Part shown: positions 25,074 through 33,745 of the stretch, in pieces
Layout of the letters: each line of letters begins with the position of its first letter
Numbering within the stretch: position 1 is the first letter of the stretch
DNA from: DATJHM01 sp035493895
GTDB lineage: Bacteria; Chloroflexota; Ktedonobacteria; Ktedonobacterales; Ktedonobacteraceae
DNA: 53,834 nt
Assembly (NCBI GenBank): GCA_035493895.1
Contig: DATJHM010000257.1
Coordinates: 1 to 53,834 of the forward strand
Reading direction: 5' to 3'
Position numbers and translations under genes: made by a program
The notes under the pieces: generated by a model
The model's input: the letters and a program-made list of their open reading frames with translations, nothing else
Told to the model about the DNA's origin: nothing
Database searches by the model: none

Positions 25074-26129
25074 TCACTTTATCGTAGGCGCGTTCGTCAG
25101 GTAGCGGCGCACAAACGGATGCCAGCGCAGGCGCGAGAAAAATCCCCACAGACCAGCGGCCTCCGCTGCCAGCACAAGCCAGTGCTGGCAAACGTCAGAC
25201 TCTACCCGCTTGAGCTGGTAAGGATAGGCCTCGGGCGTGTTAATACCATAGTTGGTCGTGACGGCCCAGCTATAGTTCGCCTGCTGGACCGCACGCAAGG
25301 TGCGCAGGTCAATGTGATACCATTGCCCTATTGGATACGCAAATGAGGTGACGGCATGCCCCAGGCGCTCCTCCAGAATGTTGCGGCACTCCTCAATCTC
25401 ATACTGTAACTCCCTCTGCTCCTCCAGGCATGACAATATGGGATGATGCATGGTATGCGCCCCAAACGTAATCCAGTGACTCCGCTCCATCTCCAGCACT
25501 TGCTCCCACGTAAGGGGCAGCTCCGGCTTCTCTTCCTCCGTCGTTTGTGCGGACACAGCCAGCAATTGACGGATCTCACCCAAAAAATTCTTGCGCTCCA
25601 CAATCGAGCAGGAGAAACGCAGGCGCATATTGATAAATTCTGTCAGCGCAGCTTGCTCTTTAGGCTGCCGTAAATCAAAATGCTGCCCCTCGTACTCCAC
25701 CTCCTGCAACTGCGTCAGGGCCACCAGTTGCTTGCCCTCCTGCCACCAGAAACGCTCCGCCTGCCCGATATAGCCGGGTATCAGATACAGGGTCAATGGC
25801 ACACACAACCGCTTCGCCAGAGGAAAGGCATATGAATAATTATCATAATAGCCGTCATCAAAAGTTACCGCCGCCAGGGTGCGCCGATCCCCCCCCTTCA
25901 CTCTCTTCGTTTGCTGACAGTATAATTCCTCCAATGCCTTTTCTAAGGGGAGAATTCGATAATGACGCCGTAAATAGAGCAAGTGACGTTCCAGATCACC
26001 ACCAGATGCCTGATGATAATTCAGAATCACTAAACGTTTCCCACACAACCTGGTCCACCAGCGCACTATAGCTACCATACCACTATAATAGAGAAAAGCT
26101 GCAATGCACGTTAAAACATATCTACGCAT
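25074..26129 (-). CDS. Polysaccharide deacetylase (NodB homology) family protein, membrane-anchored
   Basis: A 351-residue carbohydrate esterase 4-type protein. An N-terminal hydrophobic segment (about 5-25) is a probable anchor. The NodB region has VTFDDGYYDNY (88-98, catalytic base and metal Asp), GAHTMHHPIL (metal His pair) and FAYPIGQW. It would remove N-acetyl groups from an extracellular or lipid-linked glycan. It is the third gene of a minus-strand run starting at 28703 (ATP-grasp, FAD oxidoreductase, deacetylase), which places it in the polysaccharide region. Confidence 0.9.
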   Translation of the reverse strand: MRRYVLTCIAAFLYYSGMVAIVRWWTRLCGKRLVILNYHQASGGDLERHLLYLRRHYRILPLEKALEELYCQQTKRVKGGDRRTLAAVTFDDGYYDNYSYAFPLAKRLCVPLTLYLIPGYIGQAERFWWQEGKQLVALTQLQEVEYEGQHFDLRQPKEQAALTEFINMRLRFSCSIVERKNFLGEIRQLLAVSAQTTEEEKPELPLTWEQVLEMERSHWITFGAHTMHHPILSCLEEQRELQYEIEECRNILEERLGHAVTSFAYPIGQWYHIDLRTLRAVQQANYSWAVTTNYGINTPEAYPYQLKRVESDVCQHWLVLAAEAAGLWGFFSRLRWHPFVRRYLTNAPTIK

Positions 26130-26199
26130 GAAAGCTATTATTTCCTATCTTGCAGGCAAATGCTGCCTCGGGTGCTATGACTGAACCCACAAGCACCAT

Positions 26200-27432
26200 C
26201 TAGCGAAAGTGTACAAGATACCCGGTTACTGCTCGCGTCACACGCTTCGCCGCTGCTCCATCCCCAATCACAAACCGGTAGAAGGGACCAAAGTTTCTTG
26301 CCGCCGTATACCCTATGAAAAAGAGACCCGGGATGTTACTTTCAAATTGCGAATTCAGGAGGGGCGAGCCCTTATAGGTCTGAATAGAGGCAAGTAATGT
26401 CGGATGAAGCATCGGCAAACGTTGAATGTCAGCATGGTAGCCTGTACCCAAAATGACACGATCTACCTCTAAATTTCGTCCAGAGGTAAGCGACAGGTTT
26501 ATCCTGTTATTTATAGTTGTCACGTTTTCGATGTGAACATGCTCATGCAAATGAATATGACTAATCACACGAGTTTTTAACCAGTAAGATCCTGCCGGTC
26601 CGTGGCGCGTCATCAGTACATGATCACGTGTATCACGCGGCAAATAATAAAATAGATAGGGATATTTCTCAAGCAATAAATTCAGCCAGCCACATCCCAT
26701 ACCGGCTTTGGGGGCGCGCAAATCTCTCAGTAAGTTGGGTACCTGGCTATTTGACTGGGCAGTCCAATTAATACCCCGGCGCGATACTAATTCGACTGAG
26801 GCCCCGTTTTCATATAACAACGCCGCAGTCTCCAACGCCGCCTGCCCCCCTCCAATCACGGCCACACGCTGGCCCGCAAAGGCTGAAAGCTCATGATGAT
26901 CAGAGGAATGAGAAACCAGGGACGAAGGCAAATGCTGATAGAGGGGAGGATAATAGGCATAATATTGCAAACCAGGCGCCATGACGACCGATTTTGCCAC
27001 CACGGCACGCTCATCAGCCAGCTTCAACAGAAATAGCTCTGCCTTCCGTTCGATGGAGATTACGTAGGTCTCATCTACTTCTGGCACGGCCTGCTTTTGA
27101 AACCACAACCCGTAATCAATGAATACTTCCGCTGGCAGTGGATTGCACGGATCAACACCAATACTCTGAAAATAATGGGCAAAACTATATTGACCCTCAG
27201 GATCAGAGAGGTCGGTCGCCCACCAGTACGAACGCAATAACATCCCCTGCGGCATGTGCTTTTGCCAAAAGTGGAGCGGCTTCCCAAAAATGCGCACTTT
27301 CAAACCTTGCGCCAATAAATGTGCGGCTGCGGAAAGACCATATGGGCCTGCACCAACTACTACTACATCATACTCTGCCACAGGCGCGGCCTCTTGTAAC
27401 TTTTGAATATCCAGGGAAACACTCACTATCAT
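26200..27432 (-). CDS. FAD-dependent NAD(P)-binding oxidoreductase (flavin monooxygenase-like)
   Basis: A 410-residue two-dinucleotide-fold flavoprotein with GAGPYGLSAAAHLLAQG near the N-terminus and GGGQAALETAALLYENG in the middle. The C-terminus has VILGTGYHADIQRLP and PGLFFIGYTAARNFGP. It resembles FMO-like and lysine/ornithine N-monooxygenase-type proteins. The ATG at 27432 overlaps the stop of the upstream ATP-grasp gene as ATGA, which indicates translational coupling; GAGGAGGG is very close to it, so GTG at 27426 is a possible start. The longer frame from 27525 would overlap the upstream gene and is unlikely. Confidence 0.88.
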   Translation of the reverse strand: MIVSVSLDIQKLQEAAPVAEYDVVVVGAGPYGLSAAAHLLAQGLKVRIFGKPLHFWQKHMPQGMLLRSYWWATDLSDPEGQYSFAHYFQSIGVDPCNPLPAEVFIDYGLWFQKQAVPEVDETYVISIERKAELFLLKLADERAVVAKSVVMAPGLQYYAYYPPLYQHLPSSLVSHSSDHHELSAFAGQRVAVIGGGQAALETAALLYENGASVELVSRRGINWTAQSNSQVPNLLRDLRAPKAGMGCGWLNLLLEKYPYLFYYLPRDTRDHVLMTRHGPAGSYWLKTRVISHIHLHEHVHIENVTTINNRINLSLTSGRNLEVDRVILGTGYHADIQRLPMLHPTLLASIQTYKGSPLLNSQFESNIPGLFFIGYTAARNFGPFYRFVIGDGAAAKRVTRAVTGYLVHFR

Positions 27433-28703
27433 ACCCTCCTCGAAGAGATTTTTGTTTGTATACGATAGAGCATTCGGCTCGCAAAAGTCTGTGTCGCGAT
27501 CCAGGCTGGCATGGGATCTCTCCAATCGAGATAATCGTACCCTCCTGGCAGAAAAAACGCTGCGAAGAATTCGTAGATAGCTCGAGGCAATGACGGCACA
27601 TCCGGCCTACCTTGTTGAGCTATCATCTGTGCGGTCGCCACAATATCACCCCCAAGGTAACGCATCCAACCTCCTACGCGGTACTTCTCTACACGCTCGA
27701 TGCGATCACCATTTGCCCACTGATACAACAAATACGGGAAATCGACTCCCGCACGCACCGCTACCTCTACAGAAGCTGAGAGACGAGGGTTCACCTCCAT
27801 TAAAAAGGCTTTCCCACGCGCATCACGGCGAAACTCAACTTCGGCGTAGCCCTCCAAATCCATGGCTTGCACCAGGGCCTCTGCCTGCTCGGTGATGTCC
27901 CAGGGCAGGGCAATGCTCTGTCTGAGCACGGACGTCCCCCCCAACGGTGGCTGCGTCCTCCTCGCCCACTGTGCAAAACGCGCGTAAAAGCGGTTGTGCG
28001 CATACAGCAAACTCACCGCTTCACGCCTCCCCGACAGGTATTGCTGAAAAAGCACGGCTACACCATGCCGGGCCAGTTTCTCGACCGCTCTCTGAGCTTC
28101 TACCTGTGTCGTCACCAACGCACAGATCAATCTACTTCCCTGCCGATCTCCCGCTCCCCAACTCCAGGTCTCTACAGGCTTGACAACCGCCGGTAAGCCC
28201 ACCTCACATATAGCAGCTGCAACTTCCTGCACGTCTCGCACTACTACTCCTCTGGGAACGCATAGGCCCAGATGCTGCGCGATCTGCAATGTCTGCTCTT
28301 TATTACAAGCTGACACCAGCGCATCTTCTTTCGCCAGCGCGATCCTGACGTGCTTCTCCAACTCCTGACGATGCTCACGCACCAATGCCAGGGTCCCATC
28401 CGAAGATGTGATGAGCACACGCACACGCTGCCCCTGCAAAATCTGTTGTAAGTAGGTGAGAAACGGCTCCACTCGCGGAATATACTCTGGCGCTTTATAT
28501 CCTCGCTCACACCAACGCGACGAAAAACTTGGCAGGCTCTCTGAAGCGTCCCTTGCATCAAAACATTCTAATGCCGCCACTCGCATGCCTCGACTCCCCA
28601 GCGAACGCAACGCCACCAGGGACTGACGCAATTTTGCATCCAACACCAGCGCATCATACCGTATCACACTAGCGCCAGCCTGGACTCTGTCAGCCTGCTT
28701 CAC
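27429..28703 (-). CDS. ATP-grasp domain protein (carboxylate-amine ligase-like)
   Basis: A 424-residue ATP-grasp protein of the type found in polysaccharide and secondary-metabolite clusters. An N-terminal Rossmann-like part (about 15-125) is followed by the ATP-grasp fold, with PAVVKPVETWSWGAGD (nucleotide Lys), EGYAEVEFRRD and the metal-binding AFLMEVNPRLSASV. Such enzymes join a carboxylate to an amine via an acyl-phosphate; the substrate is unknown. The start is GTG at 28703 behind AAAGG. It leads the operon with the FAD protein (ATGA overlap) and the deacetylase. Confidence 0.88.
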   Translation of the reverse strand: MKQADRVQAGASVIRYDALVLDAKLRQSLVALRSLGSRGMRVAALECFDARDASESLPSFSSRWCERGYKAPEYIPRVEPFLTYLQQILQGQRVRVLITSSDGTLALVREHRQELEKHVRIALAKEDALVSACNKEQTLQIAQHLGLCVPRGVVVRDVQEVAAAICEVGLPAVVKPVETWSWGAGDRQGSRLICALVTTQVEAQRAVEKLARHGVAVLFQQYLSGRREAVSLLYAHNRFYARFAQWARRTQPPLGGTSVLRQSIALPWDITEQAEALVQAMDLEGYAEVEFRRDARGKAFLMEVNPRLSASVEVAVRAGVDFPYLLYQWANGDRIERVEKYRVGGWMRYLGGDIVATAQMIAQQGRPDVPSLPRAIYEFFAAFFLPGGYDYLDWRDPMPAWIATQTFASRMLYRIQTKISSRRV

Positions 28704-29088
28704 TCATTTCACCTTTCAAGCGATTTGAATGCCTTCTATTTTTACACAGCGATATTCTTTTCAAGATGTTTTTTGGGAATATGCCTCTCATAGACATTTC
28801 TTGCCATCACTATATCATAGTATACATTAGAGATGTAGTCCACAAAATATAAAATATATCTATATATCGTATATAGAAATCCATTACGCTAATATTTTGC
28901 ACGAAAAGTGACAATAGTAATAGAAGTTATTCTCAATGAATGCTATGAGGGAAAAGCTTCATCGTTGCCACTCCTGTGACCAGGAGTGGACTGATCTATC
29001 ACAACATGCTGGAAACGGCCCGGCTTCTCTTTTTTTATCTGAAGACAAGCAGGCCGGGCATACGCTCCAGCAAGCCAAGGAGGCATGA
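28704..29088. other. Divergent AT-rich region with leader hairpins
   Basis: The 385 bases separate the leftward ATP-grasp operon from the rightward nucleotide-sugar dehydrogenase. The middle (about 28800-28920) is very AT-rich and should hold both promoters. Closer to the dehydrogenase are a perfect 9-base hairpin (CCACTCCTG, tgac, CAGGAGTGG, 28968-28989) and GCCCGGC/GCCGGGC arms (29018-29024, 29053-29059) bracketing a T7 run. These may structure the 5' leader. AAGGAGG at 29077-29083 serves the ATG at 29089; the ATG at 29085 is out of frame. Confidence 0.5.
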
Positions 29089-30393
29089 ATGAAACGATTA
29101 CTGCTGGAGAAGATCTCCTTACGGACCTTACGCGTCGCAGTTATCGGTCTCGGCTATGTCGGCTTGCCCTTAGCCGTTACTTTTGCGGAGCAAGGCTTTC
29201 ACGTGACCGGGATCGATGTCGATCAGCAGAAGGTTGACCAGGCCAATAAAGGTGAAAGTTATATCTCTGATATTGACAACTCTACTCTACAACGACTTCT
29301 AGACACCGGACATTTGAAATTCACGAGCGACTTTGCTGCATTAGATGAAATAGATGCCGTGAGTATCTGCGTTCCTACTCCGCTCCGCAAAACACGCGAC
29401 CCTGATATCTCTTATATTCTTGCGGCCACACAACAGGTACGAGCGCATCTGCATCCCGGCCAGCTCGTTATTCTGGAAAGCACGACCTATCCAGGCACGA
29501 CTGATGAGGTCGTCCTGCCTGAACTTGCGGCCACGGGTCTACAGGTCGGGCGGGATTTCTTTCTCGCTTTTTCGCCCGAACGCATCGATCCCGGCAATAC
29601 CCGCTTCAATACGCGCAATACGCCAAAAGTGGTCGGCGGCATTACTCACGATTGCACCGAACTGGCACAGGCCTACTATGGTGCCGCCATTGAGACGATT
29701 GTCCCGGCCTCCTCTGCGCAGGTTGCCGAGATGACTAAGCTCCTTGAGAATACGTTCCGCGCCGTCAATATTGGCCTGGTGAATGAGATCGCGATTATGT
29801 GTGAAAAGCTCCATATCAATGTCTGGGAGGTCATAGATGCCGCGGCCACCAAACCCTTCGGCTTTATGCGCTTTTTGCCAGGCCCGGGACTCGGCGGCCA
29901 TTGTATTCCTGTCGATCCCCATTATCTCTCATGGAAGCTGAAAACACTCGATTATACCGCTCGCTTCATTCAACTCGCCGATGAGATAAATAGCAGTATG
30001 CCGCACTATGTGGTCGAGAAAGTCAATCACGCGCTCAATGAGCAACGACGCAGCTTCAATAGCGCCACGGTGCTCGTGCTCGGGGTCGCTTACAAGCCCA
30101 ATGTGGGCGATGTACGCGAATCGCCCGCGCTTGATATCATTCGCGAACTTCAGGAACGCAAGTCTGTTGTGCTGTATAACGACGAATATGTGCCGTCGAT
30201 TACGTTGCACGATCGCAGTACCTTGCAGTCACAACCTTTGAGTAGCGGTCTCCTCCAGGCTGCTGACTGTGTCGTGATTGTCACAAACCACAGCTACTAT
30301 GATACCAACTGGATCGTGCAGGAGGCGCGCAGCATTGTCGATACCAGAAATATGATGCAACACGAACAGCACGATAAAATTATCTGTCTCTAA
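29089..30393 (+). CDS. UDP-N-acetyl-hexosamine 6-dehydrogenase (WbpA/WecC-type nucleotide-sugar dehydrogenase)
   Basis: A 434-residue NAD-dependent four-electron dehydrogenase that turns a UDP-N-acetylhexosamine into the uronic acid. The Rossmann motif is VIGLGYVGLPLA, the stretch SPERIDPGN is typical of the WbpA/WecC group, and the catalytic Cys lies in GPGLGGHCIPVDP. The C-terminal UDP-binding domain begins near VLVLGVAYKPNVGDVRESP. The acceptor could be UDP-GlcNAc, UDP-ManNAc or UDP-GalNAc. It is the first gene of a rightward run with asnB-like and glycosyltransferase genes, and the product fits the WlbA-like and WlbC-like enzymes at 38401-40697. Confidence 0.92.
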   Translation: MKRLLLEKISLRTLRVAVIGLGYVGLPLAVTFAEQGFHVTGIDVDQQKVDQANKGESYISDIDNSTLQRLLDTGHLKFTSDFAALDEIDAVSICVPTPLRKTRDPDISYILAATQQVRAHLHPGQLVILESTTYPGTTDEVVLPELAATGLQVGRDFFLAFSPERIDPGNTRFNTRNTPKVVGGITHDCTELAQAYYGAAIETIVPASSAQVAEMTKLLENTFRAVNIGLVNEIAIMCEKLHINVWEVIDAAATKPFGFMRFLPGPGLGGHCIPVDPHYLSWKLKTLDYTARFIQLADEINSSMPHYVVEKVNHALNEQRRSFNSATVLVLGVAYKPNVGDVRESPALDIIRELQERKSVVLYNDEYVPSITLHDRSTLQSQPLSSGLLQAADCVVIVTNHSYYDTNWIVQEARSIVDTRNMMQHEQHDKIICL

Positions 30394-30404
30394 GAAAGAT
30401 GCGG

Positions 30405-30430
30405 GGGGAGGAGACAAGTCCCTCCCCTAC
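30405..30430 (+). repeat. Intergenic hairpin, family 2 repeat
   Basis: GGGGAGG (30405-30411) pairs with CCTCCCC (30421-30427). The segment 30412-30430 (AGACAAGTCCCTCCCCTAC) matches the arm at 1637-1655 at 15 of 19 positions. It lies 11 bases after the dehydrogenase stop and before the asnB-like start, so it could attenuate or stabilise the message between the two genes. Confidence 0.5.
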
Positions 30431-30450
30431 GAGCAGAGAGGAAAAGAGCC

Positions 30451-32403
30451 ATGTGTGGAATTTGTGGCATCTATCATGCTCAGAGCAGCGCTCCCATCGA
30501 TCCTCGTCTGATCGAACAGATGAACCAGAGCCTTGCCCATCGCGGCCCCGATGAAAGCGATACGTATATTCATGGCCCCATCGGCCTGGGCTTTTCGCGC
30601 CTGAGTATTATCGATCTGGCCGGAGGCCATCAGCCGATGAGCAATGAGGACCAGACGATCTGGCTGGCCTTTAATGGCGAGATCTGGAATTATCGTAATC
30701 TACGCACTGAACTTCAACGGAAAGGTCATCTTTTTCGCACGCAATGCGATACCGAGACGATTATTCACGCATACGAGGACTATGGGGTGGACGTCCTTTC
30801 TCATCTCCACGGGATGTTTGCCTTTGCTCTCTGGGATGCAAATCAGCAGCGACTCCTGCTGGCCCGTGATCGCGCGGGCAAAAAACCGCTCTATTATACG
30901 TTTGTTGATGGGGTCTTTCTCTTTGCTTCGGAGATTAAAGCCCTGCTCTATCATCCCCTGGTCAAGCGCGAGGTCGATCTTCAATCTCTGGGTGATTTTC
31001 TCAGTGTACGCTATGTGCCGGGACCAGCCACGCTGTTTCGCTCGATTCGCAAGGTGTTGCCCGGCCACTGGCTCCTTCGCACACCCGATACGCAACGCGA
31101 GGGCTGCTACTGGGATACGCATTTCTCTCAGGCTACTTCCTATTCTGAAGCGGAGTATCTTACAGGCATACGACAACACGTCCAACGCGCGGTCGAAGAG
31201 CGTATGGTTGCCGATGTGCCGGTCGGGGCGCTCCTCAGTGGGGGCGTCGATTCGAGCATTATTACGGGGGCGATGAGCCAGATCAGCAGCCAGAAAATAC
31301 AGACGTTCTCGGTGGGCTTCGATCATCCAGAATATAGCGAGCTTCCCTACGCACGGCTGGTCGCAAAACATTTTCAGACAGATCATCATGAGTTGGTCGT
31401 GCAATCGTCCGATCTCGCTCGCTACTGGCCGCTCCTGACATGGCATCGCGATGAACCGGTCAGCGAGCCTTCTGATCTGGGAGTCTATCTGATCTCGCGT
31501 CTGGCTCGCCAATATGTCAAAGTGATCCTTTCAGGGGAGGGGGGCGACGAACTCTTCGCAGGCTATCCCAAGTACATTGTCGATCAGCTCGCCCGCTATT
31601 ACCATCTGCTCCCCCGACCAATGCGCGAGCAACTGGTTCAACCGCTTCTTGAACGCCTTCCCTATCATCTGCGCAAGGTGAAAATGGCGGCAAGAACGCT
31701 CTCTATGGATGCTCCTGAACGCTGGATGAGCTGGTTCGGCATTTTTCATACCCCTCTGAAAGCCTGGCTGCTGACCCCTTCTGTGCAGTCACAAATCGAG
31801 ATGGACAGTAGCCGCATCTTCCAGTCCTGGCTACAACGCGGACAACCACGCGACGATCTTTCCGCGATGCTCTACCTCGACACGAAAATCTGGCTCCCCG
31901 ATAATCTTTTGATGAAGGGTGACAAAATGACGATGGCCGCTTCCCTGGAGGCCCGCATCCCCCTGCTTGATGAGCACCTGATCGACTATGCCGCCGGGAT
32001 CCCTTCGCAACTCAAAACACGCTCGTTTCAGGCCAAATATCTCCTGAAGCGCGCCTTTGCCGATATGCTCCCGGAGTCCATTCTGACGCGCAAGAAAATG
32101 GGCTTTAATGTGCCCACCGGCATCTGGTTCCGCGAAAGCCAACGCGGCCTGATCACGCAACTCCTGCTCTCTGAGCGCCTTCAGGATCGGGGCTACTTCG
32201 ATAGGTCGTGCATTGCGCATATGCTGCGCGAACATATGGAGGGGAGAACGAATTATCAGGCACAACTCTTTACGCTCGCCAGCCTGGAACTCTGGTTCCG
32301 GGTTTTCATAGATCCCTCCAGTCTGGAAAAGCCGTCTCAATCTCTCGAATGCGTCATGCAAAACGATGACGCTACCCCGCCAAAGAAGAATATACATATA
32401 TAA
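30451..32403 (+). CDS. asnB: Asparagine synthase-like glutamine amidotransferase
   Basis: A 650-residue class II amidotransferase with the catalytic Cys2 exposed by removal of the initiator Met (MCGICGIYH). The glutaminase domain covers about 1-210 (RGPDESDTY, FNGEIWNY, RDRAGKKPLYY). The synthetase domain has the PP-loop SGGVDSSII near residue 268, then SGEGGDELFAGY and EARIPLLDEHLIDYA. In polysaccharide loci such proteins often amidate a sugar carboxylate or peptide instead of free aspartate, which fits the uronic acid made by the upstream dehydrogenase (inference). GAGAGGAAA lies before the ATG. Confidence 0.9.
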   Translation: MCGICGIYHAQSSAPIDPRLIEQMNQSLAHRGPDESDTYIHGPIGLGFSRLSIIDLAGGHQPMSNEDQTIWLAFNGEIWNYRNLRTELQRKGHLFRTQCDTETIIHAYEDYGVDVLSHLHGMFAFALWDANQQRLLLARDRAGKKPLYYTFVDGVFLFASEIKALLYHPLVKREVDLQSLGDFLSVRYVPGPATLFRSIRKVLPGHWLLRTPDTQREGCYWDTHFSQATSYSEAEYLTGIRQHVQRAVEERMVADVPVGALLSGGVDSSIITGAMSQISSQKIQTFSVGFDHPEYSELPYARLVAKHFQTDHHELVVQSSDLARYWPLLTWHRDEPVSEPSDLGVYLISRLARQYVKVILSGEGGDELFAGYPKYIVDQLARYYHLLPRPMREQLVQPLLERLPYHLRKVKMAARTLSMDAPERWMSWFGIFHTPLKAWLLTPSVQSQIEMDSSRIFQSWLQRGQPRDDLSAMLYLDTKIWLPDNLLMKGDKMTMAASLEARIPLLDEHLIDYAAGIPSQLKTRSFQAKYLLKRAFADMLPESILTRKKMGFNVPTGIWFRESQRGLITQLLLSERLQDRGYFDRSCIAHMLREHMEGRTNYQAQLFTLASLELWFRVFIDPSSLEKPSQSLECVMQNDDATPPKKNIHI

Positions 32404-32423
32404 CGCTAAAAGGTCAGGCAAAT

Positions 32424-33686
32424 ATGCATTGGAACAAAGACTATCTATCGACAACGAAACGCGTCTACACGGTGTTGATGCTCGTTGAGAATCTCTCGGT
32501 CCCGGCAGATCCACGTGTCTGGCGCGAAGCCCGAGCCCTTCATGACGCAGGATTTCGCGTCTGTATTCTCTGTCCCCAGGGGACTACCCGCGATCGTGAG
32601 AAGCAGGTCTGCATCGATGGCATTTTCATTTACCGCTATCATCTCAGCCCTACGACAGAACATCCCTTCAGCTATGTGAGAGAATATCTGGAGGCAATGG
32701 CCTGCACATTTCTTTATAGCCTGCGTATCTGGTTCCGCCACGGCTTCGATGTGATTCACTCAGCCAATCCGCCAGATATTTTTTTTCTCATCGGCCTCTT
32801 TTATCGACTCTTCGGCAAGAAGTATATCTTTGATCAGCATGATCTGGCACCTGAGGTGTTTCAGGTGAAATTTTATCATCGCGATCGTGGCCTCCACCGC
32901 ATGCTCTACCAGCTCATGCTCTGGCTGGAACGCTGCTCCTATGCCACAGCCCACCTGATTATCACCTCGAACGAATCGCAAAAACAGATGGCTCTGACGC
33001 GGGGAAAACGCGCTCCTCAGGAAGTCTTTGTCGTGCGCAGTGGTCCGGAACTGGGACGCTATCTACCAGCGAAGGCGGAAAAGGCGCTCAAACAGGGCCG
33101 ACGCTATCTGCTGCTCTACGTCGGGGTCATGGGTGCTCAGGATGGCATCGAATATGCTTTGCAGGCCATGGATGAGTTAGTGCATAAGCGGCACCATCAG
33201 GATGTCAGTCTCGTCCTCTTAGGCGATGGCGAGCGGCGTCCGGCACTTCAGAAGCTCGCGCAGCTGTTACAGTTGGATGCGTACGTCACGTTCGCTGGCT
33301 GGGTCGATCAATCCGAACTCCTCCGCTATCTGAATACGGCAGATATCGGCCTCTGTCCCGATCCATCCAACGAGCTCAATGACCGCTGTACGATGCTCAA
33401 AACAATGGAATATATGGCGATGAGCAAGCCGATCGTCGCTTTTGATCTGCCCGAAACACGCTATTCCGCGCAAGATGCCGCCCTGTATGCGCCCGCGAAT
33501 AGCGTGCCCGCACTCGCGGACTGCATCGAACAACTCCTGAATAACGCGGATTTGCGCCAGCGCATGGGCCAGTTCGGACGTCGACGGATCGTCGAAGATC
33601 TCTGCTGGGATCGAACGAAAGAGGCGCTCTTTCACGCGTATGCCTCGCTCTTACCGCAGCGTTCTGCCGAACAAACGCTACGCTAA
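32424..33686 (+). CDS. Glycosyltransferase family 4 protein
   Basis: A 420-residue retaining GT-B glycosyltransferase. The N-terminal acceptor half starts VYTVLMLVENLSVPADPRVW, and the C-terminal donor half has LLYVGVMGAQDGIEYAL, LGDGERRPAL, FAGWVDQSELLRYL and the EX7E region NDRCTMLKTMEYMAMSKPIVA. It would transfer a sugar from a nucleotide donor to a lipid-linked or growing glycan on the cytoplasmic face. It follows asnB after 20 bases and is the last gene of the dehydrogenase-asnB-GT run. Confidence 0.93.
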   Translation: MHWNKDYLSTTKRVYTVLMLVENLSVPADPRVWREARALHDAGFRVCILCPQGTTRDREKQVCIDGIFIYRYHLSPTTEHPFSYVREYLEAMACTFLYSLRIWFRHGFDVIHSANPPDIFFLIGLFYRLFGKKYIFDQHDLAPEVFQVKFYHRDRGLHRMLYQLMLWLERCSYATAHLIITSNESQKQMALTRGKRAPQEVFVVRSGPELGRYLPAKAEKALKQGRRYLLLYVGVMGAQDGIEYALQAMDELVHKRHHQDVSLVLLGDGERRPALQKLAQLLQLDAYVTFAGWVDQSELLRYLNTADIGLCPDPSNELNDRCTMLKTMEYMAMSKPIVAFDLPETRYSAQDAALYAPANSVPALADCIEQLLNNADLRQRMGQFGRRRIVEDLCWDRTKEALFHAYASLLPQRSAEQTLR

Positions 33687-33698
33687 AGCGCAAAAAAT

Positions 33699-33728
33699 AC
33701 GGGGGAAAGTCCCTGAACTTTCCTCCGT
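33699..33728. terminator. Bidirectional terminator between convergent genes
   Basis: ACGGGGGAAAGT (33699-33710) pairs with ACTTTCCTCCGT (33717-33728), with one G-T wobble and a 6-base loop. It is followed by TTTTC on the plus strand and by a T-rich run (complement of caaaaaata) on the minus strand. It lies between the glycosyltransferase and the GHL15-like gene. Confidence 0.8.
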
Positions 33729-33745
33729 TTTCATAAGATCCACAG

